Position numbers and translations under genes: made by a program
DNA from: Sinotaia quadrata
Lineage: Eukaryota; Mollusca; Gastropoda; Architaenioglossa; Viviparidae
NCBI GenBank assembly: GCA_028829895.1
Contig: CM054183.1
Location: forward strand, 15,719,975 to 15,783,974
Direction of reading: 5' to 3'
DNA: 64,000 nucleotides
In this document: positions 52,860-64,000 of the stretch, one piece after another
How positions within the stretch are numbered: the stretch's first letter is position 1
Layout: each line of letters starts with the position of its first letter
The notes under the pieces: model-generated
Database searches by the model: none
What the model was told of the DNA's origin: nothing
The model's input: the letters and a program-made list of their open reading frames with translations, nothing else

Positions 52860-54130
52860 TTGTATTTTACCTTTCTTTCATGCTTATCAAACCTGAAACA
52901 ACACTCACGCACTCATACATATAGATAAGCAGCTAGATATTCACATGTAGGGACAGACGTCTCCATACTTAGAAATTTATTTCAGGGAGCAATACTACTT
53001 CCTCTTTAGCCAGAGCCTCCACGAAATGGCCACAGGTCAATCCACAGGTGAAAAGAGTTCCATCTCTTTGATAGATGTCAATAGAAATAGAAATTTAAAT
53101 TGTGCACTTTGCCCTCACTGCTTCAAGATTTGTTATTAAGGTGTCAAGCTTCGAACAGTGACTGGCTGTGGTTTTTATTGTTTTTGTTGTTGTTTTTGTT
53201 TGTTTGGTGGTTTTTTGGGGGGATTGACGTCCGCATTGCATTTCGCAGAATGTACATATATATATGTATTTTGCGCACGACACTTACGATTTTGTCTGTC
53301 TAGAAGTCACTCATAGACAGTGAGTTCTGTTCTCGACACTCTAAAATGTGTTAGTTAATATGTCTATTTTATAAACAAGTATATATTACACACGACACTT
53401 AAGACAGAAGAATGCATTTTCTACACGATACTGAAGGATTCTTGGGTGTATAAGTAAGGGTTCACTGCTGTCCCCTCAGTTAAAGATTTAATATTTTTTA
53501 TTATTATTACTATTGGACGACACGGAGCTCTGAGGTGGACAAGGGAGTGACCTAGAGGCAATCGTTCGTCTACACTGGCGCTATTTCGTGACGGCCACGA
53601 GAACTGAATAGCTATCATTTACATACTTATCGCCGTCATTATCGCCGGCTATGATTGCTGGTCGGCATATCGCGTGCGAAAATCGCTGAAGAGTCGGGGA
53701 CCGCGTTTGTGCTTCCAAGACAAGATCGGCCCTCGAGTCTCAGTCTCCTAACCTTTTTATTTTCAAGGTCAAAGCAATTGTGCTTGGCTATTTTTTCTTT
53801 AGTGTTTTATGTGGTTTCTTTTTTTGGTTTCAGCTCACCGCGATGGGTGGGTTGATGGGAGAGGGGGTTGGGGTGGGGGATCTGAAAGCCTAATCAGGGT
53901 TTTTCAATAAGAAAAAAAAAAAGTAAAGTTCGTTTTCTTGTGCGCAGAGATTGAGGAGAGGAAAGGGAGGTAAATTACCTGCGTCAATAGATTCATTGGT
54001 TCTGAGCAAAATCTAAGTCGATTTGCATCTTATTTCCCCTGATGTGTCGTCATCTCACGTGACTTCCGGAACTAGATGTTCGAGATGCTTAAGACCGCGG
54101 AGTTGAATCTACTAGAAACCCTCTTTTAGT
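52860..54130. other. Intergenic, no gene seen
   Basis: Mixed unique sequence; a GC-richer patch at 53510-53720 gives only short ORFs on both strands. Confidence 0.5.
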
Positions 54131-54139
54131 GATTGTAAA

Positions 54140-54800
54140 CTTCAGCCAGCCAGCCAGCCAGCCAGCGAGTTTGGTCAGTCAGTGACCGAGTTAAGTATAG
54201 GGAACAAACATAAGATTGATTGATAACTGAATCATTCGGCCGGTTATATTAGTCTTGCCATCTTTAAAACCTCACATTAACCGTCAGTCACTTAGTCAAA
54301 CGGCCAATCAGCATATACCAGCCAGTACGTCTATTATTAGACTGATTAAGTGAGGCAATCGGTCCGTCATCTGGGTCGGTGTTGTAAACAGTAAACCCTT
54401 CACCTTTCAGTCAATCTATCATTCATTCATTCATTCATTATACTGAGCAGTCGTCATGTCATGACATCAGTTTAATCTATTGAACAACCTATATATCAAT
54501 CGATTGATTGACCAGCAATTATGCAGTCAAGGAAGTCACCAACTCCTGCACTTGTTAGTCAAACGATCGATCAGTTACAATGTTAACCTGACAAGCAACC
54601 TAGTAACCAATCAGTTGGTCAGTCATTCAAGTAGTCAGACCGACAATCGAAGTAGCAGTCGACCTACGAGGGCACGCGCATTAAGAATGCCAGTCAGTGG
54701 TCAGTCAGTCACACAAGAGGTCAGTCTGTTGATCGATCAGTCAGTAATGCTGTCACCTATACCACAGTAATCCACTGATCAGTCATTATTGCGAACAGTC
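54140..54800. repeat. Degenerate CAGT/CAGC-rich region
   Basis: Begins with CCAG units (54145-54167) and continues with dozens of dispersed CAGTCAGT, CAATCGAT-like and TCATTCAT words, an old simple-sequence expansion. Confidence 0.65.
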
Positions 54801-56148
54801 AAGCAGCCGAAACCAACAACAACCTCTTCTTTGACGAATCACTTTTTTTCGGCCAGGCAGGCAGCCATCTGCCACTCCTGCTAACAGTCAAATGATCATT
54901 CATAGTCAGTGTCAAATTATTGGAACTTTTACGCCTTGACAAGGTGCTATCTCGTGCTTCGACTGACTGACAGTCTGGTCTTTATATCACTAATTGTTCA
55001 CTGAAAAGACATTTGTATATATTACCCTACTTTTATACCAGTCTTCATCTGATTAGAATCGTCTCCCCTAACACGTTGAACTCGTTAAAGGGAAATCACT
55101 CAACAGTATGTAATACCAACAGAGAGGTGGTATGTAAATATGTGTATGAGGATCTGTTCACAAACTATTACGTTCGCCAAAGGGACCTCATGTCAATAAG
55201 CGTGCGGTCGAACTTAACTCCCCTTCTTTCCTCACTGTCTGATAGTAGTTATATCATGGGCTTTAATCTTGTCTCGCATTAAGTGGGTTTGATAAAGATT
55301 TCTGATAACGCGAAGGTTTCATCGCGGGGAATGGTATATTGAATTTATGCGGATCACGAAACCAGTCATTATGCTCTTTCATTCTCACAAGACAAAACAA
55401 CTGTGCCTTTCAAATCAATTAACGGTCTCTGCTTTTCAATAAAACATCCACGAGAACTTTAAAATATTCATACACACAATACATGCACGTACACAAGAAA
55501 CACACCAGTTGTAGTCAATGAAGAAAATTGTACGCATGAAGACATTAATAAAGCTTTTGATCCCAGATCTGAGCGTCACATGGTGAAGGCTGTTCAGCCG
55601 AAAGGGCTGTAGTTCGTTAATGACATGTGAGAAGAGCTGTAATTGAACTTTTGATTTAACTGCTTTTTAAAGTTTTTCTGCTGGCCGCTGTTTGCGACTG
55701 ATGATGCAAAGCGTTCGTAATTTACCTGGATTGATAATGCACATATTTCTTTCCCATTCTCTCTCTCTCTCTTTCTTGCTCGCTGTTTCTGACTGTTGTT
55801 CTGTTCATCTTTGATTCGTACTGGTCGTTATACCAGAGATAACATTATCATCTTTAGATGATCGGCGGTTGGACACGCCGATTTTCGTGTATAGTTGTTA
55901 TTCAGGGTCAGACTGGCTGATATCTGGAGATATGAAATCAGTTTTGTAAAGCTGATTGTCCTTCACCCACCCCCACCCACCCATGCTCACACGCACGCAC
56001 ACATGCACACACAAACACCCCTCACACACACAATGTACTACACTTATTGTTCAGTGTTCAAGATAGACTTTTCCTCGCGTTGTAGTCATACACTTGACTG
56101 GATGGAGTGGAAGAGGATGAAACGATAATATATATAAACACGCGTGCA

Positions 56149-56183
<35 letters not shown>

Positions 56184-56810
56184 GTAAAACATGAACAGTT
56201 ATCTAAGATTGAGAGGTTTTCGCTGAGGGGGGTGGAGTTCTGATAAATGCAAGCCCGTCTTTTCATCCCTTTACATTGACGTAATCATTTATATGAGAAA
56301 GTATGTGATGCTACAGTTAGCGTTACGTAATGCATTTCACGTAGTCTCGAGACGTATGAATGAATGGGTTGTGTGAGAGTTTGTTCCCTTTCATTTTGCG
56401 ACAGTAAAAGTGAATTCGCATGCTTCATGTAGTATACATCTCACGCAAACATTTGCCTCCGAATGTCATTTTAATTACTAATACGTTTTGTTTACCTTTA
56501 AAAAAAAAAAAGTCTTAAACAATGATGTTTATTATTGTTCATTTGTAGTTTGGCAGCTCTGTTCACATACACACACACTCATATATACACACACAAAGTA
56601 ATGTAAACACACACACACGCACACATTATTACATGCGCAACAAAGTCATAGGTCAGCTGTGATCAGGCCAAAGAAAATGACAGATTGAATAACTTTAAAC
56701 AAGATGATGAGGCTGTGTTGCTTTCCATTGGCTTGTCTAAACTGTTTTGGATAATTCCAACTGCTATTTCCTTACACACACGCAACACTGCATTTTTTTT
56801 TTTTGTTGTT
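54800..56810. other. Intergenic, no gene seen
   Basis: Includes an AC tract (56149-56182) and AC-rich patches near 55975-56035 and 56560-56625. No exon recognised. Confidence 0.5.
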
Positions 56811-56814
56811 TGTA

Positions 56815-57150
56815 TGAATGTAGTTTGGATAAATTGGCATTATTACTGCCATGGTATTAGTATATGCTTGTTAGATTGATATTAATGTACTCATAGTATT
56901 AATATCTGTTAGGTCAGTTGGCATTATTGCTATCAGGGTGTTAGAATTTATTAGGTAGATTGGCTTTATTATTATAATAGTTTGGTATCTCTTAGATACA
57001 TACCCATTATTACTGCAATGGGTACTAGTATTTGTTAGGTAGATTAATATTATTATTGCAATTCTACTAGGTATATTGGTATTATTACTGCATTGGTACT
57101 AGTATCTGTTAGGCAGATTGGTATTATTACTGATAATAGTACTAGGAAAA
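56815..57150. repeat. Degenerate roughly 58-bp minisatellite
   Basis: About six units sharing GGCATTATTACTGC, ACTAGTAT and TGTTAGGTAGATTG. Confidence 0.75.
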
Positions 57151-57534
57151 CAATTGACCTTGGAGCGTAAGTAAATTAACAGCACTATTTGTTTCAAGTC
57201 TGGAAATCTCATTTGTTAAATATATTAAATGCAATTGCTATAATGTAAAGCAGTCTATTGTCTCAAGCAATGTACAAGTACGCACACACACAGACACACA
57301 ACACACACACACACACACACACACACTTTTTTAAATTCTGTTTGTATCAGATTTAAAAACATAAAATAAACTATTTCTAAAGCATTTAATGTCTTTTACA
57401 TTCGTGTTGAAGGCTGGGTTTAAAATGGGAAGAAAAAGTAAAGAAAACAATTTTTAAATATGAAGTATGTTCAGGTACAGACTTGAACAACCCAGATTGT
57501 TCATGTTGGCAAATTACAAGGGAACTTTCATGTT

Positions 57535-57798
57535 GGCAAATCTCCATACAATCCACTACGTCAAGTATTTCATCTCCATACAATCCATTACGTCAAGTAT
57601 TTCATCGCCTTACAATCAATTTCGTCAAGTATTTCATTTCCATACAATCCATTACGTCAAGTATTTCATCTCCATACAATCCATTACGTCAAGTATTTCA
57701 TCTCCATACAATCCATTACGTCAAGTATTTCATCTCCATACAATCCATTACGTCAAGTATTTCATCACCATACAATCCATTACATCAAGTATTCCCCC
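57535..57798. repeat. 32-bp minisatellite
   Basis: Eight units of CTCCATACAATCCATTACGT plus CAAGTATTTCAT with few differences; followed by a poly-C run. Confidence 0.95.
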
Positions 57799-58019
57799 CC
57801 CCCTCCGAATCATTTAGTTCAGTTTTTTGTTGTTGCCCCATTGCAAAAGAGAAATATCAAATAAATTTGCAGGCCTTTATTTGGTGTTGATTTTATAATT
57901 CGAGATTTTGTATTATTGCGAATAATTTGTAAGCCATTTCACACAGGAACGGCTATCTTTCTGCAAACATAATTCAGCGAAATGCCCAAAACGTGTTTTC
58001 TACACATAATACGGGTGTT

Positions 58020-58407
58020 TTTACATACGCACAACAGTCACGAAATACCATACCTACACACAGATACACATACATATACGTACACACGATTGCATACACC
58101 TACTCATACACGCAGACATACACATGCATGCACAAATAAACACATGCACACACATAAATACGTACACAAATACCTACAAATACATATATACATATTCACA
58201 CATAACATACATAAATACGCATAATACATACGTACACACACACATACATGCACAAATCTAAACAGACGCGCACCAGAAAGACTCCACAGACCCAAAAAGG
58301 GCACTCTTACAAACACAAAATTATTCACACTTGAACAATTCTGAGAGCTGCAACAAGAAGTGTTTTCCACAAATTAAGCACTTACAAGCGCGCGTGCGCA
58401 CACACAC

Positions 58408-58466
<59 letters not shown>

Positions 58467-58470
58467 CACG
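58020..58470. repeat. ACAT/AC-rich zone with (AC)n
   Basis: Loose ACATACAC units (58020-58260) and a tight AC run (58398-58464). Confidence 0.9.
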
Positions 58471-58499
58471 CTCTTAAACACCTCTTTACTATCTTGGGC

Positions 58500-59790
58500 G
58501 TATGCCAATAAAATAGATTTCCACCCACACAAGCTCGGGTTAACTTTCCGCAAATAGAAAGAAACAAAGTATTTTGGTCTGTTTCCAAGTATTCATTTGA
58601 ACAATCCAACTGACCTTTTAAAAAAGTATTACTTTTTGTGTGCGTGAGTGTTATTGGTTTATTGTTTACGTGGTTTGTTAAGAAGATAGAAATGAGTACA
58701 AAGGAGTAACTTTATAACAATTACTGGCCAGGTATCTATATGTTTTATAACCTCACCCTAAGTAAGTACTGTTATTCTTCTGGAACTTTGGCAACGTTAA
58801 AATTAGTACTACCCTGCAATCTTACATTGGGCCTATAATTTGTCCATATAAAAGGTCTAGAGATCACACACACACACACACAAAGACTGTTCCAAATTCT
58901 GTGTTACCATGTTAACATTCCTGAAAGCCTGTCAAAACGCACGCATGCGCCCTAGCACAAACTCGTCAGTCCAGCTCCAAACCACAGACGGATGGGGTTG
59001 TGTTTTCATGTCTAATCGCCGGGCGGTCTGCTCTCGTCTGCTAAGGGATTGTTTACCAAGCCACAGACTTGCATGCTGATTACGACATAGTTGCACGGAC
59101 GCGCCTTGCTTCCAGACCAGGCGGGATAACTCACGTCTACTTGTGGTGGGTTAGATCCTCATCGCTTAAAGTAAACGGAATGCTGGCGCCATCACAGCCA
59201 GAAACTGATGTTCAGCACGTGACCTCTGGTATCCAAACTTGTTCTGATGTACTTACAGCCACTTCGAAACATTTTTGCATTGTCATTGATAGCGTTGTTG
59301 CTCGCCACTCAGCGGTTGTTGATATTATGCTGCTGCGGCAGCGGTTATGTTGAGAACAATTTTAAGACATTATCTGGCTGCATGATGTGGATGAAAATGA
59401 CGTATTTAAACGAGCTGCGTTTCCTGGTTATGGAACCTTACGAACAATAGTCATTCAGTCCTACCCACCAATCAATATTCCATCTTTCTTTACAAATTTC
59501 AAATGTGTAAATGCTAACAATAAAATAAATTGTTTAAATGAAGAAACAAGTAAGCAGTTGAACATGGCAGGGCCACCGAGAGAAAGTCGAGGCCCCGGTA
59601 CAAAGAAGGTGTATGGACACTTATACAAAGATCAACCCACATGTATTTGTGTATAATGTAAAAGTTTCCCCCTTCTTGGGCCCCCTTTGAGCTCCTGGGG
59701 CCCAGAACAATATACCAGCTGCATCTCCTCTCCTATGGCCTGGAACATGGCAATAAATTTCAGTAAATAAGAATATATATAAAGGAAATT
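58500..59790. other. Intergenic, no gene supported
   Basis: GC-richer unique sequence at 58900-59340 with overlapping short ORFs (59069-59353, 59387-59656) lacking recognisable motifs or convincing splice sites. Confidence 0.45.
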
Positions 59791-59794
59791 CATG

Positions 59795-59796
59795 TT

Positions 59797-59862
<66 letters not shown>
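59795..59862. repeat. (GT)n microsatellite
   Basis: About 65 bp of GT with TTTGT interruptions at the left. Confidence 0.96.
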
Positions 59863-59863
<1 letters not shown>

Positions 59864-60698
59864 ACTTGTGCTTGATTGTGTGGATGTGTGGTGAATGGAA
59901 AATCTAACTAAATATTTAATTGGTAGATTATTTAGCAAATAATTCAGTCAATTTGGTGCACAACTGGCACATATCTTATAAAACATCGAATTGTTCTATG
60001 TCAATTCCCAATAATTAAAAGTTTTTGTCTCTTCGCTTAGAGAATATGACAAGGTCAAATAGCTTATAGTTAATGGAGTAGGAGAAAGAAATCAGCGAAG
60101 GAACAATTTACAAGAGGATACATTTACTGAATTGAATGTACCTCATTTCCTTTTGTTTTGTCTCACCTTCATCCTTTCCTTAATTCACCACTATGTTCAC
60201 GATCTAACTCAGCTGATTAGCAGCATGCGTGAAATTCAGATGATTTATGGTGGAATAATATTTACTAACTGTGTGTACATGTGGCTGAGAGACTGGGTTC
60301 ATTTCCAGTAAGTAGGCAAGCGAGTAATTAACCAACACTGTATTTTTCTCACCTTTCTCTCTTACCGCACTCACACGAATAAAACCCGCCACACTCAGGC
60401 CTACATAAATTACCTCACTAGGACCATGCATGAAAGTTTCGGATGATTTAGAATAATTGGAAATGATGCTTGTAATTTTCACTTGATGCATAACAATGTT
60501 TTAGCAGATCGCCCTTGTACTTATTGCATCTACAGTCAGTCGCCTTTGACACTCTGTGTAAGACTGTCGAACCCAGATCCCTCATACATAAACCTCTCGT
60601 TTATGTTTATTTTCTCACAAGTCATATCTCCCGTGCTGCTCAAGATCCTTTGACACTTAAAAGCTGGAGAGAGTACATTTTAGGTGCTGCTTGGGCAG

Positions 60699-60918
60699 TG
60701 TTGCGCTGAAAGAAATTGTCAAACACCCATCCAAACCATCATTCACCTTACCCAAGGGACTACATCTCTCCCTTTCAAAGTGTTTAACCTCTCTTGGCAA
60801 TGCACCTGTTAGTGAAATCAGTGAAATATACAAAAGATACCCAAATGTTGCAAACATGATAATAGAAGATGTTAAAATAAAAACCCAAACAGGGCAATGT
60901 CAAAAACTGAAACTCTAA
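60699..60918 (+). CDS. Candidate terminal exon, unknown protein
   Basis: After TTGGGCAG an open frame of 72 codons runs from VALKEIVKHP to CQKLKL and TAA. It is lysine-rich with a short amphipathic stretch (ISEIYKRYPNVAN). The frame has no ATG at its start, so it would have to be a downstream exon. No family is recognised, no upstream exon found, and random openness is possible. Confidence 0.25.
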
Positions 60919-60959
60919 AACCTGACAAGTTAAAAAGATGAAGTTTTTCTTTCTGTAAA

Positions 60960-61279
60960 ATCAGCAAGTGTTGGAAGCAGAGGTAAAGCCTTACAGAGCC
61001 ATTCAGCCAGCTAACATTTTAAAAAACAATTTAAATATTGACATTTTAAAATGTAACACTTAAAAGGTTGAGCTTTTCAAATTACATATGAAAAGCTGAC
61101 GTTTTTAAACAAGACAGTTTATTAAACAGATTGAAATGAGAACAGCAAATGTAAGACAACTTAACAAAGAAATTTGCACTAATAATTAAAGTCATTTTGT
61201 AGCTATATCTCTCTTTTCACCCCGAAACACACGTCTTGTGATGGCTGTGGTTCATTCAAATAATCAAATCAGTTTCCAC

Positions 61280-61312
<33 letters not shown>

Positions 61313-61735
61313 ATATCTATCAATCAATCTATCTATCTATCTATATATCCATCCATCCATTTATTCTAGGAGGCATGATACACAACAATAAATCGTTATC
61401 TGTTAAGTTCAACTTTCACACCTGTTATTCACTTTTGTTCATGCATTCCTTTTGTTTGTTTATTTTCTTTCTTTTTTTTCTCTTCCCAAGTTTTCTTCAC
61501 ATGTTTAGAATTTGCAGAAACTAAGTGAAACCTTTTTAAAAAGAAAATAATGAAACAAAAAGATGATATTCAGTTAAATTTAAAGTGTTCTTCTAAGTGG
61601 GTGTGGACATAACTTCAAGAGAATTTTGTTAAGTGTTCTTTAAAAAAAAAATACCGACACTACTTTGGTAAGCATGGTTTCCATAGGTCTACGTGCTATA
61701 TTGGAGGATTCTCTTTGACGAGTATTTTATTTTTG

Positions 61736-61738
<3 letters not shown>
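60960..61738. other. Intergenic, with a CTAT array
   Basis: AT-rich sequence; CTAT tetranucleotides at 61280-61345. No gene seen. Confidence 0.6.

Positions 61739-61831
<93 letters not shown>
61739..61831. repeat. (CT)n microsatellite
   Basis: About 92 bp of uninterrupted CT, directly upstream of the candidate acceptor at 61855. Confidence 0.97.
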
Positions 61832-61834
<3 letters not shown>

Positions 61835-61855
61835 GGGTAGAAAGTTGTCTTTCAG

Positions 61856-62113
61856 TTCAGAATAGCTAAAGCGCTAACCTACGGGGTAAGATGTCTGCCG
61901 ATATTCCTCGTTCCTGGAACCTTCGGCGAAGAGCACTGTGACGAAAACGCAAATAAATGTAAACTGAATTCCCAGGACGAAATACTTGAATGCGCTATTA
62001 CAAATGCGTTACCACAACAACAGATCTTAGACATCCAAAAATACTTGGAAACAGGGGTTAGAAGGTCATCTGGGCAAATCATGGACTTTGGGGAAACATC
62101 ATGGTATTTCTGA
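61856..62113 (+). CDS. Candidate terminal exon with four cysteines, unknown protein
   Basis: After TTGTCTTTCAG an open frame gives 85 codons and TGA. The peptide starts [10 protein letters not shown], has four Cys (RCLP, EEHCDEN, NKCKL, LECAI) and ends GETSWYF. There is no initiator ATG, so it would be a downstream exon; the CT tract and TCTTTCAG make a strong-looking acceptor. The opposite strand is also open for 82 codons, which weakens the case. Family not recognised and no partner exon found. Confidence 0.33.
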   Translation, partial: FRIAKALTYGVRCLPIFLVPGTFGEEHCDENANKCKLNSQDEILECAITNALPQQQILDIQKYLETGVRRSSGQIMDFGETSWYF

Positions 62114-62284
62114 AGGAACTCTAGCAAACGATAAATTGACTGCTGTCTCAGTGCCCTGTGTGTAGACTAATGGATTGTCCTTTAAATGGCGTTGTGGATA
62201 CTTTTTAGTGTACCTTTTTTAACTGATCGACTTAGTGTTTTCATAATATCGATTCTGAAGGTTCCCCAACATTAAAACTATTTA

Positions 62285-62905
62285 CTAGAGACGCCATAAG
62301 AGAAATTGAGACTACTCTAGTATTACTAGAGTCTCCATAAGATAAATTAAGAATATACTAGTATTTACTATAGTCTCCATAAGATAAATGAAGAATATAC
62401 TAGTATTTACTAGTCTCCATAAGATAAATTAAGAATATACTAGTATTTACTAGAGTCTCCATAAGATAAATTAAGAATATACCAGTATTTACTAGAGTCT
62501 CCATAAGATAAATTAAGAATATACTAGTATTTACTAGAGTTCCATAAAAGAAAATGAGAATGCTCAGATATCTGCTAGGGTCTCGTAAAAGAAAATGAAA
62601 ATAGTCTAGCATCTGCTAGAGTCTCGTAAAAGAAAATGAGAATAGTTTAGCATCTGCTAGAGTCTCGTAAAAGAAAATGAAAATAGTCTAGCATCTGCTA
62701 GAGTCTCGTAAAAGAAAATGAAAATAGTCTAGCATCTGCTAGAGTCTCGTAAAAGAAAATGAGAATAGTCTAGCATCTGCTAGAGTCTCGTAAAAGAAAA
62801 TGAAAATAGTCTAGCATCTGCTAGAGTCTCGTAAAAGAAAATGAGAATAGTCTAGCATCTGCTAGAGTCTCGTAAAAGAACACGAGAATAGTCTAGTTAA
62901 CTCTA
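62285..62905. repeat. 41-bp minisatellite, two subfamilies
   Basis: Left half: five to six units with TCCATAAGATAAATTAAGAA and ACTAGTATTTACTAGAG. Right half: about eight units of exactly 41 bp with GTCTCGTAAAAGAAAATGA and AGCATCTGCTAGA. Both share the TAGAGTCTC core and derive from one ancestor. Confidence 0.93.
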
Positions 62906-63688
62906 GTATTTATTAGTCTGCAGAAAAGAAACTGAGATCCCTTTATTAAAACGCATTGCCACAAGCGTCACTTTACAAAAGAAAGATTTAATATCAATTC
63001 GCAAGAATTGTGTAAATGTTGCATAAATATCCATGCAAGAGCAACTGATCGACTTGTGCAGTCCCTTTATTCTAAAGTCGAGAGAGATACTTTTAACGAG
63101 AAGCTTGTGACGTTTCATTCCCAAGCAGCTGAAAAATACTAGTAAATGCTAGTCAAAACTTTACCAGCACTGCATTAATTTATTTTTTATGATTTTGGTA
63201 AGATGGTAGGTAGGTTGGTTGGTTTGGGGTTGGCTGGTTTCTTGGTAAAGGGAGGTAATTTGATTACACCTATATTGACTGGACTTTAAAAAAAAAAGCT
63301 TTATATCCTTCAGTAAATGTGTGTTCGGGTTGACTGTTTTCATGTGGGTACTAAAATTCTACCTAGCTACGGCTGAAGTTGACTCAGTCTTCCTAATAAT
63401 GTACAAGTTTCTTTATCTTGCACCGTGTCAATCTTAAATAAATGAATCAATCATTCAATCAGTCAATCAATCGTTTTCTTTTTATCCCGTGCTTTTCTAT
63501 TCCTCCTTATCAAGTCTCTCCTTTCTTCTGTATTCCTTCCCTCCCTCTGTATTTCTTTTCTGACTTGTTTCCATTTGCTGTCTTTCTTTCCTATGTTCTG
63601 CCCCCCCCCCCCCCACACACACACACGCACACTCTTTGTCTTCTTTGGTTTATTTCCGTCTTAGTTCCTTCCTTGTTCATATTTCTCA

Positions 63689-63730
<42 letters not shown>

Positions 63731-64000
63731 CCCCCCCTTTCTACACGTCCGATCAAACATTAAATGAAAATTTCACTTATTATTAGTAAATCGGTTAAAT
63801 CATTCAGGGTGTGTAATCCAGCAGTTTATTCTGTTCAGCTCCCTAGCCTTCTTCACTCAGTACGTCAATAAGTAAATCAAGTAATAATGCATTCTATCTA
63901 ACGGTTATTCTTCTCGTTTCCAACCAACATTCAGTCACTCAGCCTGTCAATGACTTTTTTTTCTTACCAATTCCTCATTTAATTCATTGTTCTCTCTCTC
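62906..64000. other. Intergenic, no gene seen
   Basis: Contains a poly-C run (63601-63613) and CT tracts (63689-63730). No exon recognised. Confidence 0.55.

Noticed and set aside
61879..62127. 82-codon minus-strand ORF
   Set aside because: Antisense to the plus-strand candidate exon, which has a better splice signal; neither is proven.

Overview
The window is animal nuclear DNA with no bacterial or organellar features. Genes are sparse and split by GT-AG introns. The rest is packed with long AC/GT, GATA, CT and CTTT microsatellites and with more than thirty minisatellite arrays. Conserved WD40 exons and a lineage-type family of membrane proteins fit a lophotrochozoan, most likely a mollusc (inference; no taxonomic marker is visible).

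Left part (1-34.4 kb, minus strand): a tandem cluster of one gene family that I cannot name. Two copies look intact: copy B (exons 6663-12888, 436 aa from the in-exon ATG) and copy C (19829-34125, six exons, 492 aa). Both encode about five membrane segments with motifs DFVSDW, GLVYGPL and [10 protein letters not shown], followed by a glycosylatable, cysteine-containing C-terminal domain of about 260 residues, probably extracellular. Exon lengths keep frame and phases match between copies. Decayed pieces of a third copy (A) lie at 1161-1392 and about 4270-4550. All three copies carry the same non-canonical GC splice donor after the exon coding RYFQ. The introns hold a non-autonomous hAT element (26219-26704, perfect 8-bp target duplication) and an LTR-like repeat (20331-21786).

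Middle (34.4-42.5 kb): intergenic. It holds several minisatellites, a possible isolated minus-strand exon (36959-37087), and a second, inverted copy of the LTR-like repeat (38004-39568) inserted into a minisatellite.

Right part: five plus-strand exons (42557-46519) encode the last 163 residues of the ribosome-assembly factor Notchless (NLE1). Its N-terminal two thirds were not found, and a roughly 475-bp GATA/GGTA array sits just upstream, so a misassembly, very long intron or partial duplication is possible. From 47.4 to 64 kb there are only weak candidate exons (51500-51622, 60699-60918, 61856-62113) among repeats.

The minus-strand family and NLE1 share no visible pathway; NLE1 and copy C are arranged head to head.
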